A DNA stretch of 64,000 nucleotides, taken from contig VCMS01000118.1 of assembly GCA_022539475.1 (NCBI GenBank), positions 1 through 64,000 of the forward strand, written 5' to 3'. This stretch comes from Gracilaria domingensis (Eukaryota > Rhodophyta > Florideophyceae > Gracilariales > Gracilariaceae). Made by a program: the position numbers and the translations under genes. Each line of letters opens with the position of its first letter. Position 1 is the first letter of the stretch. Under the pieces are notes generated by a model. The model was not told the DNA's origin. It did not search any database and was given only the letters and a program-made list of their open reading frames with translations. Of this stretch, positions 43,840 to 54,972 are shown one piece after another.

Positions 43840-45718
43840 TTACGAGACCAAGCGTGAACATGACGAAGATAAAGTAGAGTGCCTACAGCTCTGTGCCTGG
43901 TACAACACGGTTGAAGAGACTTGGTTCCGGGAGGGATGTGTATGGTGGATCTGCACCCCTGAATCATTCAAGAATTGGGCGATAATTGCAGAACGCTCCG
44001 CATCGGAGATGTTTCCCACAGTAGGGCCGCTTGCAGCGGCGGCTGTGTTCGCAGGAGCGCCCGTATTCGGCGTGACCGCTGGTACCAGCATCGGCGTGTT
44101 TGAAGGACCTGGAACAGGAGCAGTGGCGTTAACCTCGACCTCGTCGTCTACGACTTCCACCTCGGGTGCGTCATCCAGCATTGGATCCTCGTCCGCGACG
44201 GGGTGGAAGAACTCGTCGGTGGTGATGAAGCCGACTGGGTGCTCAAAAGGGACATATCTCTCGGCATGCTGGAGCACATCGGCTTCAGCTGAGCTGATAA
44301 TCGTCCGTGTCCACGGGTCATAGAAGACGTAGTCACCCGTGAATGGAGCGCGACGCCCTAGAGACCTGTCCGTGGGGCTATCCACGTCCTCACGACGGCT
44401 CTGTTGCACAGGAACCTGGGTCCAGTCGACATTTTCCATGACTCGCAGCAGCGATAGAAGCTCGGAAAAGTTTCTATTACCGCCAAGCGGAACCAAAAGG
44501 TCTAGAGATCGGATGTTGCCACGCAGTCGCGGAGGAATGAACCACAGTCGATACTGGTCGCATGCCTCTTAGAGGATGTAAACCGCCGTGCAGGCAGCCC
44601 ACTCCGTGAAAGCAAGGGTCCACCATCCCGAGAACGGGTCAGCTAGGAGTCGGCCACCCCACGTAGGTGATACACGGAGGCAGCTCCACGTAACATCCAC
44701 GGTATACTTCCAGAGATCCCCAGGTGAATGGAAGTGGTACATACCTTCCACGCATGTGGTTTGGACAAAGTCGGTTCGCCTCAGAGTTCTGAAACGGAAT
44801 CAAGTATCCCCATGGGGAGCGGCTACGACGCTCAAAGCGGATCATATTCTGCAGATAGTCAGACCGCCAACGATGCCAGAGGTACCAAAATTCAGCACGC
44901 AGAAGCGGACGCGTCCACAACAGAAGATTCTGGTGAGCACCAACACCTTGGTATTGTCCAATATAACTCGCAATCTGAGCCAAGCTATCCCCGTACGGAA
45001 TCTCGCCCATCGTGCGGTAGAAGGCCACATCGAAAGGGTATTCTCCCGGCACCGGATGTTCCGAGTATGTTCGGTGAAGACGCTGGTAAGCCAGACGAAT
45101 TAGTCCTGCTCGAGCGGACGAATCGGACTCCCCACGACTGTGGACGATGGACTGGTTAGGAACGGTAGTCCAGCGTTGTCTGTCAAACGTCATCGTCATG
45201 AAGACGTGAACGTTTCCTGGTAACAGGCCACTGCCGTCGGCATACGCCTCAACGATGTTGGATTGACTAGCCCTCTGAGGGTGAAACCACAGCGCCCGGA
45301 GAAACGAAGACGGATTCCTTCGAGGATCAACGGCTTCTAGCTCCTCATAAGAGGCCCAGTTACCGCGACCCGGATTGAACATCGGCGGAGCCGGTATGGC
45401 AGGGAAGCCTCAGTTCCGCGGCTGCATCGGTGGCTTGTGGTAGTGTGTTGGTTCGACATACCCAGCTTGGGGAAGCGGCTTGGAGAGAAAGCCGGAAAAG
45501 TAACCATGCGGCGCAGAGGCATTGACGCCCGCAGCCTGCTGAGGTGCGTTCCCGACGTTCGGTTGACTAGGCCCAGCACCCTGATTGGTTTGGGTCTGCT
45601 GGTTGTACTGGTTGTTCATCGTCTTGGCGGACGGAGTCTGCAACTTAAGTGCGGATGTAACCCGAGGTATCAGAGCGGAAGAACGATTCGCGTTAGCGCT
45701 TCCTGGGCTTAGAGGCAA
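43840..45718 (-). pseudogene. gag-like ORF of an unclassified element
   Basis: Minus-strand frames in one register (45718-44639, broken by a TGA at 45412-45410; then, after a shift near 44690, 44751-43840 with a TAA near 44575) form a protein of about 620 residues. It begins with a Gln/Asn/Ala/Pro-rich stretch, has a Trp/Tyr/Arg-rich core (LLLWTRPLLRAEFWYLWHRW) and ends in an acidic and Pro/Ala-rich tail. There is no zinc knuckle, protease or RT, and I cannot name the family. The low-complexity ends and core size suggest a capsid-type protein of a retroelement. Confidence 0.4.
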
Positions 45719-45719
45719 A

Positions 45720-46580
45720 GAGACTCGATGTATCGCTGGAGGCGAGGAAGATTGCGCGCAGGAGCTGTATGAACACAGAAAATCGGTATCGTCCCGCTCA
45801 TCGCGGTGGGTATGTATACTCTTGCGAAGCTGGGTGCAGAATTGCTATTGCAATCAGTTCGCACCTCAGAGGAGCGGATACGTAGAGCAATGCGTTTGAA
45901 AGAACTTACTTGCTTCTGAGATTCATACTAATTGCTCCGGTACGGAGGTGAGGTATAGCTCTCTATGAGTTGCACGTAGATTTGCCAATTACTTGAGAAT
46001 GGTGACAATAAAATTGGTCACGGTCGTCTACACAGCCTTCCTGGATTCTTCACACACGTGTAGTGCTTGTTACACCCATTCGTACGGAAACTTAGTATTA
46101 TTTCTAATATTCTAGATAGTTAAGATATTTTACTAATTTTCACCCTGAGGGTGAGGTCCGTCACCATACTTAGATAGGTAAGCTTGACCCACCACTAGGC
46201 AACTAAACGCACCAAGTAATTGTTCGCTTTTGCTCAGAAACCTTTAGTAAGTTATAAACTTCTCGCAGAGAGTCACTACCTGATGAGGGACTAATTATCC
46301 ACCTCATGGAGCCTTTCGTCATTATTGTGTGTACTGTTTTACTTATCTCTTTCGTTTTTGTCACTGTTTAACAGTTACGCAGGATTCGTGTGCCAGTTTT
46401 TCTTTTTGCTTTGTTTTGTCGAACTGATAGCTCATTTTGCTCGTGACGGACTGTGTCCCATCTGTATGTGTGTGTTTTTCTCCTGACATCTTATGTTTAG
46501 CATCACCGTCGTCGACTCGACACCCCTGACTTCTAGGCCGACTTTTTGAGCTCTCTACGCACATCGTGTAGGTTTATTGT
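45720..46580. other. no gene recognised; possible leader of the gag-like ORF
   Basis: Upstream of the minus-strand gag-like frame. Mixed composition without open frames of note; an LTR could not be demonstrated. Confidence 0.3.
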
Positions 46581-46584
46581 CGGT

Positions 46585-46800
46585 TCACACCCGACTTGTC
46601 GCAAAATTCCTGGAAGCGCTGTATTTGCTGTGTTTACCTCTTCGAAGGAAGGTACCGAACGATTTTCGTGTCCTTCTTTTTTGCAGGGTTTTGAACATAG
46701 AAAATATCCAGAAGATGGCTTTAGATCGAGCCTCAAAGGAATTAGTGTCAGGAACGTTTCGAGGGGCCAGAGTGTGATCTTCTCTTAGAACAGATGCCAT
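46585..46800 (-). pseudogene. fragment of DIRS-like gag ORF
   Basis: The minus-strand frame reads LREDHTLAPRNVPDTNSFEA then RSKAIFWIFSMFKTL, aligning with LKENQAWMPRSIPESNPFEA and ASIAISWLFSTVQQV in the ORF at 40245-41075. It is a third, short copy of this element family in the window. Confidence 0.5.
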
Positions 46801-48279
46801 AAGGTTTTTTGAGGTTTTGTAGTTTGGAGTGAGCCATTTACGTGATCCCTAGAGGTGTCATCTTCGTGAGAGTGCTATACGTTCCTGAATTAGAAGGTTG
46901 GGGGTGAAGAAAAAAGTTTAGTTTGATATAATGGAGACGAAAGACGTCAACGAGAAGCTGATGGGATGTTGGGAAAGGGTCTAAGCTGATGCAAGGATGA
47001 GTGGGGGTGCATTAAGATGTGCAAAGCAGTTGAGAGTTTGTAAGATTCGTGAGATAGAATGAAGGGCTTTTTAAGCGAAGAGTGTCAGAGGTGAGAAGAG
47101 CAGTCTCAAAAAGATCTAGAGGATCTTTGGAAATAGTAAAGGCGCTAGAGGGGAAGTTTTGCCAGTGAAACGGTGCGGAACTGTGCTAAGGAGGGTTTGA
47201 CTCACCTGGTATGGATGCGTTAATAGGATTCAAAGACGAGGAAGAGATGTAAAGAGGAAAAAACGTTTGATTTGCCATTGATGCAGACAGAAAAAAATAT
47301 AGAGTGAGCGAAATTGAGACGGGAGAGGGAAGGAGACGAGATAGTTGCTTTGAGGTTTGAAGCTTGGCAAAACGGTGATTAGCAAAAAAACGGGATCGAT
47401 AGGAGCAGTTAAAGATTCAAATTTCATCTGATCTAGACGTTACAGAAGTTGATGAGAATGCAGATAGTCAAAAAAAAGCGCCGTAGATAGGGCTTCATGC
47501 GCGTTGAAGGAGGTTTATAATGTGCTTTGCAGTGGCTCGTATGCGCTGCTTTTGCTGGTGCGGGACCTTCATCTTGAGAATCAAAGATTTGCCACTCTCT
47601 AGTTAGTTACGGAGTATGTTCATCGACATCCAACGGCCATTAACAGTAATTTTGTCCAGGCTTGTGTCAATTATAAAATGTTCTGTAGCTTTTCCAATTT
47701 CAGCTGAGTATGAGGAGAGCTTATTGCTTGTTAAATTGAAGAAGAGGGTTGCCCTCTTTGAATTTCTTTTCAACCTTGTAATGCGTTAGGCTTGGAGCGT
47801 ACAAAACCTGTTTTGGGTGGGATGCGCCATCAAGGAAAAGAAAACACACGATTTTCGCGTATACAAATGGCAGGCGTCTTGGTGTTGTAGTACTTTTGAA
47901 GACCCTTCTGGCTCTCACCGACCGAGTGCCTCGTGGGCCACCGGGAGGTGCAGTTATGGTGCACTATTTAGGTTACATATTTATAGTACTTAGTCATTAT
48001 TAATTCTAAAACAATAAAAATAAACTAACTAGTCCCGTTAGTGCCCAAGCACAGGAAATTTTTACTTGGTACATCATCCAAACATGCTTTTAAGTCCATG
48101 ACATCTCCACTTGGTCGAATAGCGCCTTCACTTATTGGGTGTACTTTACTACATTATTTGCTCGTGATATTGCCTTAACTTTCTAAGTTCTTTTGCTGAC
48201 ATTTTCTGAGCTTTTTGCAAAATTGAGAAGGGTACTGTTGTGTTTATGCTGTTCTAATCTTTAATTACATAGAAGTTGG
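46801..48279. other. no gene recognised
   Basis: The plus strand is purine-rich from 46850 to 47450; short frames only. Nothing supportable. Confidence 0.4.
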
Positions 48280-48287
48280 GCTATGTC

Positions 48288-49027
48288 CAGGGGTGTCTTA
48301 CAATATATTGCTATTGCAATATATTGCAATATGCAATAAATAATACAAATTGCAGAGTGCCGGAGTATTGCAATTTATATTGCACTTTCCTGTTTACTGC
48401 AGTCGATATTTAGAAGCGTTCTACATTATTGCAATTAATTTTTGCTGTGTTTACAGTGTCGTGACACCCACGACAACCAAAGTACGATCTGAAAGGATCT
48501 GACGATGTTGCATGCACAATTGCAGGTGTACCTCCGACGGGATTCGTTCCTCATCTAAATGTAGCAAGCGACATTGTTGTACATTGAACACGATTTACTG
48601 CTACGTGTAAAAACTGCATATCCAAAACCTTGAACGTCATGAAGGTATTTTTGCGATGGCATCCTTCAAACCCATCAGAGCTTATTTACTGTGACCAGAA
48701 TATATTAGACGACGTACAGTATAAAACTCCACACTTTTTTGTCGTTGTCAATAGCCAAAACCCTTCTTAAACTACGTATCATCTTGGAATTTTAACTTTG
48801 CTGTTTTATTGACTTATTGCCTGAAATATCAATGCTTACTTGAGCGAAAAGAGCCGTATGGTACGCTTATTGCTATTCTATTGTTTGCTGCAGTGAGAAT
48901 TGCAAACGAATTGCAAACTAAAAGAATTTGTATTGCAATACGTATTGCAAAAGAGATGAAATATTTTATTGTATTGTTTATTGCGTTTTATGAGCAATAA
49001 ATTGCAATTATATTGTAGACACCCCTG
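48288..49027. mobile_element. 740-bp hAT-type non-autonomous element
   Basis: The left end CAGGGGTGTCTTACAATAT (48288) and the right end ...ATATTGTAGACACCCCTG (49027) are inverted repeats over about 24 bp with small gaps. The same 8 bases, GCTATGTC, flank both sides (48280-48287 and 49028-49035), the target-site duplication length of hAT elements. CAGGGGTGTC is a typical hAT terminus. Both subterminal regions are dense in ATTGCAAT/TATTGCAATA palindromes (near 48305-48360 and 48895-49012), which could be transposase-binding sites. No transposase is encoded, so it would depend on an element elsewhere; whether the transposase at 10554-12572 recognises it is unknown. Confidence 0.9.
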
Positions 49028-49035
49028 GCTATGTC

Positions 49036-50090
49036 TAGTTAAATCGCATTTTGTTCAAGTGACCTATGCTTTTTTTGTTGTTTTGCGACTGTCTTCATGC
49101 TTGTTTTCTTGTTGGTTTTTAATTTGCTGATAGATTGAATCCTGCAATGACGCACCGATGAACGTTTTCATTTGTTTTGTTTGTTTTTCTGCTAGAAAAA
49201 GAGTTGTTTTCTATTTTGGGTTTTTTGTTTTTTTCTGTAGGCATCTGAACTGCGTTGATATCTATTGCTTGTTGGGCTACTAGTACACTTGAACATTTCT
49301 TTTGTCTTCCGTAGGTTTATTACCACTCGCATCGTTTCCTGAGAAATGATCTCCACATTTTTGTAAACTCTTTTAATGTTTTCTGCTTCGTTCCTTGTTT
49401 TGTATCATTACGTCTATTGACTTTATATGCAATGTTGCTCTCTAGAAGAAAAGAAGATCTACTAATTTACTTAGGATATTCCAGACAAAAAACGAGAGGC
49501 AGAAAAGCTTTATTTAACGTCCAACTACATGGCGAAAAAGAACGTTTCGCTAAACGTGTCGGCATTTTGCCTACGCTTTGCGCAGCCTTGATTCGGCAAG
49601 GTTCTTACCCAGATAGTACGGAGACGTAATGTTTTAATCGCCCATGTTCCACTTAGCGGGATTATTAGGCACGAAATCTCAAATGGAAGTACGATCCTCT
49701 GTTCAATGGCTAGTTGGCAGTTCTGAGCCGTGTCCTGCCTCTACGGCACCATGATCTTTCTTCACAGCAAGATCATCTCCATGAAATCCAAAGTCTCGTT
49801 CGAGTATTGTCGTGGCACATCTGCAGCAAGTACAATGGAGTTCGCATTTCCAAAAGCGTGACTGCATGTTCAAGGCATGCAATCGATGCAACTTCAGTCT
49901 CACCGAGAAGATATGAACAATGGCAAATGTTACCTGAACAACGAGGGCCTGATCTGGCGCCATACACTGCTCTTTAAAGTTTTGTTGCAATGCGTAACGA
50001 ATCTTCTCCTCTTCAAACGATTAAACGCACCTACAATCGCAACATGTCTGGATCATCCTGGGAATGCAGCTTAACCGAACAATGATCCTT
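49036..50090. other. no gene recognised
   Basis: T-rich up to about 49400, then mixed. Short frames (49417-49629 and around 49703-49990) have no family resemblance. This is the 3' flank of the gene ending at 50095. Confidence 0.4.
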
Positions 50091-50094
50091 TTAT

Positions 50095-51759
50095 TCATGT
50101 TACTACGGTATTCGTAACTATTGAGGCGAAAGGTTTCTTCCTAGATCTTGAAATATGGTTAGGTACGCTCGTAATCGTTACATCATCTTCGATTTCTCCT
50201 GGATCAACAGATAGAAAGAGGCAGTTTGACTTTTCCCTTCCAAAAATGTTCGGCCATGGACCGCAGGATTTGTTCACCTCATCAATCTGCATATCGTCCT
50301 CCCTCATGAGCTTCTTTCTGCTTTGTCTTATACAATTAGACCAATGTCTGCCAATCTCCTCTTCTCCAAGTACGAACTGCGGTACTTCTTCTTTTCTTAT
50401 GAAGCTACGAGTCAAGAGTACCAATAAACACAAAAAAAATGGCCAACATAGAACAAGAATGACGGCCCATACCTCTATCTGAATGCGGACAATTCGCACT
50501 GACTTTGCTCTTGGCACCAACTCTCTTCTCCATACTGAGTTCGGGCCCGGAACTTGGAGAAGTTCGCAGTATTTGTAAACTAATGCGTATCTTTGAATCG
50601 ATTGATCGTCTCGATTAGAGCTTTGGCCCAAGAATGTGGCGAATGCTGTGTGGCTTAGAAGATCATCAGAAACAATTCCCTCCCCGAAGTCTCTGATTTC
50701 ACGACCATGAGTAGAAGCGATCTTTACCTCCCAATTTTCTGTCATGAACTCAGAGTCTCTCGGAATCCACGCAGAACCAAACAGATACAAAAAATCTGTG
50801 CTGTTATTGTATGGCCATTCACCATCCAGACATAATGTAAGCTCTGCCTTCATTTGACCTTCTCCAAGTCGTCCGAAAACATTTCCCATGCAGCTTATCT
50901 TCGTATTCGGAATTCCTATTATGAGTGGTCCCGTATTAAACGTCTGATTTTGGTAGTTGTGTCTCCTAATTGCGACAATGTCTGTGTTCTTCCCAACGAT
51001 TGTAATAACACTTTGGTTTTCATCTCCATTTGACCCGTAAGAATTTCTTTTAAGGCCGTCAATAAAAGAAGACCCGACCATGTCCAGATTTTGATTAGTG
51101 TAGAGGCCAGGTTCTCGAGCGAGTTCATTGTCCTCCGTTCGAACACATCGTGGAAAAATTGCTTCCCCTTGTCTCGTCCACACAGGAGCATACAAGATGT
51201 ACATTTGATCTTTTTCCGAAAAGGCAACACAATTGTCCCCAATACGAGCCAGATACTCGGCTACTAGAGTCTCAGATATTTCACTAAATCCACAAGTACC
51301 TTGATTGTTCACGACAATGTCCAGAACTTCGGGCTTACTGATATCTTTTACCAAAGAATCCGTAGAGAATTCAAGCGTCAACTCGATTGCATATGTACAT
51401 ACGGAGAGCAAAATCATAATCAGAGGAAGAAGACTTATCCTTGAGCGAACGTGCGAGAATAAACTGAACCGGTCAATGGTTACACCACCTAATGGTATGG
51501 AGCGCCCTCTGGAAATACTGAACTGGCGATAGAACACATTCAACCGGTTAATGCAGAATCTGACGGCGACATCAATGAGAGAGAAAACGACAATATATTT
51601 GAGAACATTGAATACCGGCAGGGAAATGTTTGTTTCAAGGACCATTTGGAAGTACTTTCGGCTGAGAGTGGGTGAAGCCAAGAACGCAGTTTGACTCAAA
51701 GAGACTGCCTGTTCACCTGGCTTTCTTCTAAAGGCATCTGTCATAATTGTGGACGCCAT
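50095..51759 (-). CDS. three-pass membrane protein with large ectodomain, unknown
   Basis: An uninterrupted minus-strand frame. I choose the ATG at 51759 (MASTIMTDAF), giving 554 aa, because the open codons upstream lack an ATG. Hydrophobic helices lie near residues 55-75 (VLKYIVVFSLIDVAVRFC) and 105-125 (LPLIMILLSVCTYAIEL). A roughly 300-residue region follows, with several Cys and N-x-S/T sites (NQS, NQT, NNS), then a third helix near residues 450-470 (VILVLCWPFFLCLLVLL) and a charged tail. The middle region is thus probably luminal or extracellular and glycosylated. I recognise no family. Expansion of such proteins in red algae is possible but untested. Confidence 0.65.
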   Translation of the reverse strand: MASTIMTDAFRRKPGEQAVSLSQTAFLASPTLSRKYFQMVLETNISLPVFNVLKYIVVFSLIDVAVRFCINRLNVFYRQFSISRGRSIPLGGVTIDRFSLFSHVRSRISLLPLIMILLSVCTYAIELTLEFSTDSLVKDISKPEVLDIVVNNQGTCGFSEISETLVAEYLARIGDNCVAFSEKDQMYILYAPVWTRQGEAIFPRCVRTEDNELAREPGLYTNQNLDMVGSSFIDGLKRNSYGSNGDENQSVITIVGKNTDIVAIRRHNYQNQTFNTGPLIIGIPNTKISCMGNVFGRLGEGQMKAELTLCLDGEWPYNNSTDFLYLFGSAWIPRDSEFMTENWEVKIASTHGREIRDFGEGIVSDDLLSHTAFATFLGQSSNRDDQSIQRYALVYKYCELLQVPGPNSVWRRELVPRAKSVRIVRIQIEVWAVILVLCWPFFLCLLVLLTRSFIRKEEVPQFVLGEEEIGRHWSNCIRQSRKKLMREDDMQIDEVNKSCGPWPNIFGREKSNCLFLSVDPGEIEDDVTITSVPNHISRSRKKPFASIVTNTVVT

Positions 51760-51849
51760 TTTTGGGGGAAACAGCGCGGGTGGTGACAAACCCAAGGAGA
51801 GCGACACAATAAATGCTCGAGAGTACCAGCCCAAAGGGCGACAGATTCA

Positions 51850-52937
51850 CGTAGCTCAGATGCCTGCAGGAGCAGACAAGATAACCCCAAGATAGATGGA
51901 AACTCCCCGCAAACTGAAAGCAGGGGTAAGAATCAACCGAGGATATGGCTCAGCGTCCGATACCGAGAGCCAACACAACAACAGAAAGCAGGGCCAACAG
52001 ACCAAGACACACAAGAGCTGTCGGCGGGACAATAGTGTGGTAGGACTAAAGCGATAGAGTCTGTCGTCGATGCCACCACGAACCTAACAACCAGGCGAGG
52101 TAGCGACAGAAATAAAACCAGCGCAATGCGTAACACTGCCAACGTCCGTCTGGGAGAACGGAGACGTAGTGATGGGTGATGGTCGCAGTGTGCGAACGAG
52201 CCCAATGGAGGGCAGCACAAGGCGACTGGCTAGGGAACGGCGGGAGACCGGGCCGCCGGGAATAAGGAAATGTAGGGGGAAAGGCTGGTGGCAGGGAGGC
52301 GCAGACTGCGCTAAGGGAAGATGGGATTGCCAAAGGAAGGAAGGTTGGCGACGACGGAAGGGGAGGAAGAAAGGCGAGAGAGGCCAGGATGGGGGAAGTC
52401 GTCCGGAGGGGAAGTGGTCTGCCCGAGTTGAGTTTGCAGCGAGCGCTCGAACTCGGGGGTTTATATCTACAATTGTGATAATGCATGGTCACCGCAAGCG
52501 AACACCTAATATCATCTTTCACCAAGGCATTCAGAACGGCTCACCAGGTCATATACTTGGTTGTGATACCGTTGTACGGTTCTTCGTTATGTCTCCTGTT
52601 CATTGGCTGTTGGTGAAACGGTGCGCCGATTGTCGTCTTGTGACAAACAACTTAATATTGCTCACCATGTCCATAATAGGTAATAATGTCAACGTACGGT
52701 TCTTCGTTATGTAGGTCGGTGGTTGGCCAGATTTCTTCTGGCTATTTAGGTTTTCAACTAGTCCTCCGGATGACATCCACCTTCCATGTCGTGCCATCGT
52801 GGCACTATCACGATTGTGCGTGCGTGACCAGTTATCATGGCGGTATATTCGATATTATAGTTACCCTTCGGTGCCTCTCAGGTCTGCCATGCTTCCCCTA
52901 TCTTACCACCGCCTTTCAGGTGTCCATCTTTTGAACG
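51850..52937. other. no gene recognised; 19-bp direct repeat
   Basis: The plus strand is purine-rich up to 52430. GTACGGTTCTTCGTTATGT occurs at 52574-52592 and again exactly at 52694-52712, 120 bp apart in the same orientation. No target duplication or ORF links them. Confidence 0.5.
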
Positions 52938-53348
52938 ATGTCAACTCCAAACGAAGTTATTGCTACTATGACCGACGACGATACCGACCATTCCGATGTT
53001 CTGCGTGCCAAATCAACCGTCCTGATCGAGAGCGAAGCAAAAGAAGTTACTGCGGACACCATTCAGCTCGAGGAGGACGCCGCATTTGCGAACGAAGACG
53101 ATGTTGCCACCGAAGAACGTACCGAAGCGCAACTTTTCGCCTGCGAGGAGGCTCTATATGACTTCCTCTTCAAGCGTGGAATATCGATGGATGAGCTCAA
53201 AGACAATCTTAACGAGCTCCCAGTACTGTTCGTGCGCGGGATTGGTGTTGGGTTGGCGCTTTCCATGATGGTGCTACGCTCTCCCTCCCGCGCACGGGCG
53301 CTTCATCTCGTTCATGACGCTGTGAAAGCTTTGTTGTCCTCTGATTGA
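52938..53348 (+). CDS. small acidic protein, 136 aa, unknown
   Basis: A complete plus-strand frame from an ATG to a TGA at 53346-53348. The N-terminal 60 residues are strongly acidic (Asp/Glu/Thr); the C-terminal half is helical and amphipathic (LYDFLFKRGISMDELKDNLN). No signal peptide, membrane helix or known motif. Codon use looks protein-like, but length and isolation leave room for it being an element-derived ORF. Confidence 0.45.
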   Translation: MSTPNEVIATMTDDDTDHSDVLRAKSTVLIESEAKEVTADTIQLEEDAAFANEDDVATEERTEAQLFACEEALYDFLFKRGISMDELKDNLNELPVLFVRGIGVGLALSMMVLRSPSRARALHLVHDAVKALLSSD

Positions 53349-53552
53349 TATCCATTTCTCGTATCTTCGATTGCCTCTTTGTCATAGAACTCCTGCTTCT
53401 CGATTAAATTGATTTGTATCCCCTGGTCGTATGTGTTCCGACGCGCGCGACAGAGCGCGCCACAACTTTCTGAGCTCCCCGAAGAGAGCGCTCCACTCAC
53501 TGTCCTCCAGCGTCAGGTGCTGCGCGCACGTTCCTTTCCTACCCTGCAGCTG

Positions 53553-53775
53553 GCGCGCCGCAACGTGCGGGGCGCGAGCTTCCAAAGACTGCTTAGCGGC
53601 GGGCGCGCCGCAGCCAGCGGCGCGCGACGCGCAACCTCATTATACTCCTCTTCAGGCGCGCCGCAGCGAGCGGCGCGCGACTTCTTCATCTCCGTCGGGG
53701 GCGCGCCGCGGCGCGCGGCGCGAAACCTCATCATCCTTGCCGCCGCGTCGCAGCGCACGGCGCGCAGCGGTGGGC
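53553..53775. repeat. GC-rich tandem repeat with hairpin units
   Basis: About five units, each built on GCGCGCCGCAG...GCGGCGCGCG, begin near 53553, 53603, 53656, 53701 and 53743, a period of 44-53 bp. Each unit is self-complementary. The frames through it on both strands are Ala/Arg-rich artefacts. Confidence 0.65.
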
Positions 53776-53779
53776 GCAG

Positions 53780-54972
53780 ACGGCGGGAGTGACGGCGCAG
53801 TCCAGGGGTGGAAGGTGTCGGAGATATAGAAAAAAATTGTTCGGGAGTGTCCCTGGGGTGGCGGGACACTCCCCTGCATCCGCCTCCACAATAATATAAC
53901 TTATTTGGGCAGAAGAGCCCTTCAGCGGGATGAAGGCCTGGCAACAAGGTAAGGTATTACTCGTAGAGGAGTTTACGGGGTTTCACAACGCAATCGCCGG
54001 TTGCCGGATTTAGGTCGACTCCGGTCGAGTTGGAGAAGCCTCGACATGAGGTTGCGACATGACATCAGGTGCTATCTCATAGCATCCCTTCTGTCAAAAG
54101 GGCATCGTGAATGGACAAGTCCAAAAGTGAAAAAGAGCAAACGTAAAGCTCGCCACCTCCTTCACACTTGTTCAAATTGATTCCCCTAGCGAAACAAAGG
54201 GAACCTGGTTTTCCAGTACTTGCATGATGCTTTGCTGTTGCTGCGTTATATGCGCAGATACCTATTTCGTTACAAAGTGTGCATTACGCTGACGACAAGC
54301 TCCTGTCCTTGATTCTTTTCACATCGGAAATTACGCGTGAGGTGTCAACAAGGTCACTTTCGTCTCTGTTTTCATCTGTTCATATTTCACACCTCTTGAA
54401 ATTAAGGGCACGATCCTGACTCCGAGGAAAGAACCGATAACGGGCGGCCTACAACTCATCAGTTCTTACGCAAATTTCATCCTCCCGTCTTACGAACGGA
54501 TGCGAGGGAAAAGGCCGAGAAGGTCTAGGAAGGATAAGGATGTGACGGGGGCAACAACACGTTTTATCCATTTTCTTATCATGGGATAAGTTCCATGAAT
54601 AGAGAGCCGTCTCTTATACCCCAAAATCAGTACGCTCGTTGTCGTAGGAGATACTTCTCGGTCATACGAATGAGATTTTTGCAGACAGCCTTATTTCTGA
54701 AGAATCAACGAATCAACGAACTCTTCCATATCAAAACTCGCATGTCGACAAACCCCCCCTCCAGGAAGTTCCATTATCCATAAGATAGCCACAAGGCACA
54801 GGTGGATTTGGATCGTCGATTGCTCGTGATGTTCCCAAATGTTTTTCTTCGTCAGAACGGAAACACGAATAAAAGCCAGACATACGTATCTTCCCCTTCC
54901 TACAGCCTTAATCGAATCCACCCACCAAGCGACAGCCACTCCCGGCCCAACAACTAGCTTAGAAAAGGTACT
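53780..54972. other. intergenic, no gene recognised
   Basis: Short frames only. This contains the promoter side of the secreted-protein gene at 54973. Confidence 0.4.

Noticed and set aside
53431-53947. Long frames on both strands in a GC-rich stretch
   Set aside because: They follow the self-complementary tandem repeat and have low-complexity Ala/Arg composition.
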